Positions 55,696 to 60,000 of a stretch of DNA of 60,000 bases are shown piece after piece. The first letter of the stretch is position 1. Every line of letters begins with the position of its first letter. Both the position numbers and the translations under genes were made by a program. Under the pieces are notes generated by a model. It did not search any database, had not been told where the DNA came from, and saw only the letters and a list, made by a program, of their open reading frames with translations. This stretch comes from Owenia fusiformis (taxonomy: Eukaryota > Annelida > Polychaeta > Sabellida > Oweniidae): assembly GCA_903813345.2 (NCBI GenBank), contig CAIIXF020000012.1, positions 7,713,615 through 7,773,614 on the forward strand. The letters are read 5' to 3'.

Positions 55696-56314
55696 AAGTC
55701 AACACATTCACGGACTAGACATGACAAATTGGCAATGAGGTTAAAAACTAATGATCATTAGTTCCCAATCCAAACAAAATGAATAACGCGTGTACTAGAG
55801 TGTACATAGTAATCCGTAGCGTTAGCTATGAACCGAATTGACCCGGTGTAAAATAAATTATGGTCCCCTGGGGATTATGGTCCCCTTTCCTTACGGACCT
55901 TACTGGCCCTGGCTGTGTATAAATAATAAGGAAAATAATTGTAATTAGGTCACCATGTAAATCAATAGAGAGTAGGACCAAAATTTGATAGGACCACCTA
56001 CCCTTTTACACCGGCATATCAAGTGTAAGAAATAAAAAAAATTGTGAGTCTAGTGTCGTGTGTTATTCTCAAACTGATTTCATTGGTACCTGCTGTTATG
56101 TACCGAAAAAATATGGACATATACTGAACGGTAGATATGCATAAAGGTCTTAAGATTTTTCTATCACTCGCCCATTGGTAAGTGACTTGTGTTTTCACAT
56201 TCACCTGTGCCTAAACTAACCATTATTGAATTGGTTTTGAAACATCCGCTTTCCGGTTTTAGTACACCGATATGCTGACCTTGTATGCGCATGTTTAGAT
56301 GGCTCTGCTGACTT

Positions 56315-56456
56315 ATGCCTTGGTCACATTTGCTCCGATTTTCACTACGGCGCCCGGCCGATTGAGTATTTTGTTCAAAATTGAATACAATATTGAACAA
56401 AACACTCAATCAGTCGGGCGCCGGCCGATGGGTCGGAGCAAATGTGACCCAGGCAT
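56315..56456. repeat. 142-bp inverted repeat, about 67-bp arms
   Basis: ATGCCTTGGTCACATTTGCT pairs with AGCAAATGTGACCCAGGCAT. GCGCCCGGCCGATTGAGTAT pairs with ACTCAATCAGTCGGGCGCCG-type sequence; the loop is a few bases. GGTCACATTTGCTCCG is a common MITE terminus. Unlike its surroundings the arms are GC-rich. Confidence 0.85.
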
Positions 56457-56599
56457 TAATCGGGCCATGTTTAGAGTAAAACGGGTCGTTGAACCAAGTG
56501 TACAAAACGAAACGAGAAACGACACGACATCCGGGGCTTTGTTTGGTTTGAACTCATGGTTTGTTAATGTCAGCAGTGATTCTGCATAGTCATTCGTTC

Positions 56600-58160
56600 T
56601 TACATCGATCCAATAGAAAAATCAGCAATCCAACACAACTCAAAGGACAAAGACAAACGAGAAAAGATTGTGAAATGAATAAAAAGTAACTTCAAACAAA
56701 CCATATCCAGAATCAGTGTGCCATTCAAATGATAGTGAGAAAAAATATAATTTGCAATAATTCAATCGATATCAAGAATTCGATATTCATTATAATTGAA
56801 TACTGACTTAAAGTATAAAGCTTTGTTACTGTACCGTATTTTAGCTATGAGGATTGATTTTTGAGATAAAGCTCGACATGTTCCGTTAATGAATTCCTGC
56901 GATCGAAGATGGTAAAACCAATGTTTTATTCTTTTAAAGTCGGTTTGTTATATAGAGTTTTTGATTCTCGACTATGTGACAATATCAGTAAAATTGAACT
57001 TTTAAAAACCGTTAGAATGTCTTCGTCGCAACCAGAACGATATGAAACGATCACAAAATGCCAATTTTACTCGACTCGTCAGATGATCAATGTTTGCTAA
57101 AGAGGTTCCCAAACAAAGGTTGGTACCAGAACTTTTCGGTACTAGGGTGTAAATTTCGGATATCTAGCCCGAAAAATGGCAGCCATTTTGAATTTGGAAG
57201 TCATATGAACAAAAGATTAGAAAAATCGGGTTGCTCGACCATTTTGAATAAAGAGTTCATTCTGAAATGATCCCATTAACAAAGATAGTATTAAATCACT
57301 CACTCCTGCAACTGATATTTGACGGTGTCATCTAACGAGGACACTAACGAACATATGTACGGACGAATGAACCGACGGATGGCCTCTTTATATCTCTACA
57401 AGGATCATTATAATCATATCAAATAAGCGTGTTGTGTCTAGCTTTCGGTAATTGCAATTCCGTGATTGCATCGTTTTAACACCACAAAGGGTGCTATTAT
57501 TATTTATCATCATCATTTTAAAAGTATTGATATTATTTCATGCCTACGTTACTGCAAAAGAGAAAATGATCACTGTTTTATGTTACACGCTTATTGGCTT
57601 TGGGTCTATCGTATCCTTGATTTTCTATAAATGGAAATACATCCGTAAAAGTCGAAAGAATGAATAATAATCCAAGATAAAGTTGTTTAGATCACAGTTT
57701 CATACCAACAGTGCAAACAGTTTGGCACAAGAGACCGTCAATAATCTGGAATTAAAAAACGTTAACTTGCTATGTTACAGGTTATCGCCAAGCCAAATTG
57801 CAGTGCAACCTTCATTCTTTATTTACAAGTTCTGATATCATTTTTATAACATATAACCCTCTGAATAAGTCCCCTTGAATCAACGGACATTCTATTTAGT
57901 ATATTTACGTATTTATGCGTCATGAATTGAATATAATTACATACGGTGATACATGAAATTTAATAAGGTAACGAAAATGTTTTCATAAAAACGCTTGATA
58001 AAATCAGATAAACAATAGAAAGGGCGCCCAAGGGCGTAACAAGCCAAGGAAGAGGCGCCCATGCATTTATATTATCCAATGCAATTATATGAAAATGACG
58101 CCTACTTATAGAAGTTGATGGTCTTATGAATGATATTGTATTAAACTCCATTTGTGCTTC
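56600..58160. other. Intergenic DNA with a decayed pearl-like fragment
   Basis: ATGGCAGCCATTTTGAATTT (57176) and the ACGGACGAATGAACCGACGG tract (57359) resemble the pearl-like elements. A 71-codon frame (57452-57667) contains a hydrophobic stretch (LLLFIIIILKVLILF), but its start and context are weak. Confidence 0.4.
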
Positions 58161-58163
58161 ACC

Positions 58164-59995
58164 TATTAACAATTTACCCACATTTGCCTAACATATTAAA
58201 ATGTGCCGGATCTATTAACAATTGCACCGGCTGTTATCATTAGCCCCACCTATTAACATTTTCCTAAAATATTAAAATTTGCCCGATCCACTATCATTTG
58301 CACCGGCTCTTATCATTAGCCCCACCTCTTAACATTTGCCCAACAGTTGTCCCACATTTTTAACATTTTCCCCGCCTATTAACATCTGCCCAACCTATTA
58401 TCATTAGCCCCGCCTATTAATATTTGCCCAACCTATTAATATTTGCCCCATCTATTAACATTTGCCCCACCTATTAATATTTGCCCCGCCTATGAACATT
58501 TGCCCTTCCTATTAACAATTGTCCCACTTTACCTTTTGATATTTGCCTCAGCTGATGAAATTTGCCCCACCTATTAACATTTGCCCCACCTATTAGCATT
58601 TTGCCCCACCTATTAGCATTTGCCCCACCTATTAGCATTTTGCCCCACCTATTAGCATTTGCCCCACCTATTAGCATTTTGCCCCACCTATTAGCATTTG
58701 CCTAACATATTAAAACTTGCCCGATCTACTATATCATTTGCACCGGCTCTTATCATTAGCCCCACCTATTAACATTTGCCCTTCCTATTAACATTTGTCC
58801 CACATTTTTAACATTTGCCCCGCCTATTAACATCTGCCCAAACTATTAGCATTAGCCCCGCCTATTAATATTTGCTCCATCTATTAACATTTGCCCCGCC
58901 TATTAACATCTGCCCCATCTATTAACATTTGCCCCACCTATTAATATTTGCCCCACCTATGAACATTTGCCCTTCCTATTAACATTTGTCCCACTTTACC
59001 TTTTGATATTTGCCTCAGCTGATGAAATTTGCCCCACCTATTAACATTTGCCCCACCTATTAGCAGTTTGCCCCACCTATTAGCATTTGCCCCTTCTATT
59101 AACATTTGCTCCACCTATTAGCATTTGCCCCACCTATTGGCATTTGCCCCACCTATTAGCATTTTGCCCCACCTATTAGCATTTGCCCCACCTATTAGCA
59201 TTTTGCCCCACCTATTAGCATTTGCCTAACATATTAAAACTTACCCGATATCATTTTCACCGGCTCTTATCATTAGCCCCACCTATTAACATTTGCCCTT
59301 CCTATTAACATTTGTCCCACATTTTTAACATTTGCCCCGCCTATTAACATCTGCCCAAACTATTAGCATTAGCCCCGCCTATTAATATTTGCCCCATCTA
59401 TTAACATTTGCCCCACCTATTAATATTTGCCCCATCTATTAACATTTGCCCAACCTATTAATATTTGCCCCACCTATGAACATTTGCCCTTCCTATTAAC
59501 ATTTGTCCCACCTATTAGCAGTTTGCCCCACCTATTAGCATTTGCCTAACATATTAAAACTTGCCCGATCTACTATATCATTTTCACCGGCTCTTATCAT
59601 TAGCCCCACCTATTAACATTTGCCCTTCCTATTAACATTTGTCCCACATTTTTAACATTTGCCCCGCCTATTAACATCTGCCCAACCTATTAGCATTTGC
59701 CCCGCCTATTAATATTTGCCCCACCTATTAACATTTGTTCCACATTTTTAACATTTGCCCCGCCTATTAACATCTGCCCAACCTATTAGCATTTGCCCCG
59801 CCTATTAATATTTGCCCCACCTATTAATATTTGCCCCACCTATTAAGATTTGCCCCACCTATTAATATTTGCCTCACCTATGGAAGTTTGCCTCGCCTTT
59901 TTGCCCCACCTATTAAGATTTGCCCCACCTATTAATATTTGCCTCACCTATGGAAGTTTGCCTCGCCTTTTTGGATCCTAGTTAACTACGCCCTA
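58164..59995. repeat. 20-bp minisatellite (CACCTATTAACATTTGCCCC)
   Basis: About 90 units of 19-21 bp with variants (ATTAGCATTTTG, ATTAATATTTG, GCCTATTAACATCTG, TTCCTATTAACATTTG). A larger pattern beginning CACCGGCTCTTATCATTAGC recurs at about 58300, 58741, 59257 and 59588, showing that blocks of many units were duplicated. It runs almost to the window edge and may continue. Confidence 0.95.
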
Positions 59996-60000
59996 AACTA

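Noticed and set aside
57452-57667. 71-codon plus-strand frame with a hydrophobic stretch
   Set aside because: No early ATG, no neighbouring gene structure, and AT-rich DNA easily encodes such stretches.
58474-58677. 67-codon frame of GGANANRWGKML repeats
   Set aside because: A translation of the 20-bp minisatellite.

Overview
This is animal nuclear DNA: AT-rich, dominated by repeats, with GT-AG introns and a few widely spaced genes. A bivalve mollusc (or a close lophotrochozoan) is the best guess. The window carries core repeats of about 145 and 161 bp next to GACGGACAGACAG-type tetranucleotide tracts, as described for the 'pearl'/Helitron-like elements of bivalves, and it has an intronless Toll-like receptor of the kind expanded in molluscs. 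The species call is inference.

Genes, left to right. (1) 527-4247, plus strand: the last exons of CLUH, the clustered-mitochondria mRNA-binding protein, with introns full of nested MITEs. (2) 9905-12340, minus: a complete single-exon Toll-like receptor of 811 aa, with an array of ten palindromes beyond its 3' end. (3) 27439-27951, plus: an orphan acidic helical protein of about 170 aa, with a possible CRE/YY1-type promoter 0.5 kb upstream. (4) 30201-34154, minus: three terminal exons of a death-domain protein, assembled here from splice sites and matching phases. (5) 35980-43200, minus: four exons of a cytosolic sulfotransferase, which I can complete only from mid-protein to the C terminus. 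(6) 45162-46604, minus: a complete single-exon rhodopsin-family GPCR of 480 aa, with a likely spliced 5' UTR and an overlapping uORF.

Repeats. A large inverted module (about 12.98-19.1 kb) holds 145-bp arrays in opposite orientations with a 1.5-kb 161-bp-repeat element nested inside. A broken LINE (19.78-21.92 kb) has its 3' tail split by a mariner-type insertion. A fossil reverse transcriptase lies between inverted repeats (22.9-23.8 kb). Foldback elements occur at 28.03-29.05 kb and 38.27-41.19 kb. Two minisatellites, 40 bp (32.1-33.95 kb) and 48 bp (50.0-50.46 kb), carry in each unit a sequence resembling the terminal inverted repeat of one short MITE family. The window ends in a 20-bp minisatellite (58.16-60 kb).

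The genes do not form an operon or pathway. Two of them (Toll-like receptor, death-domain protein) fit innate immune signalling, but their proximity alone is no evidence that they act together. The most unusual signals are the MITE-derived minisatellites, the death-domain gene whose upstream exon is bracketed by MITE ends, and the palindrome array.
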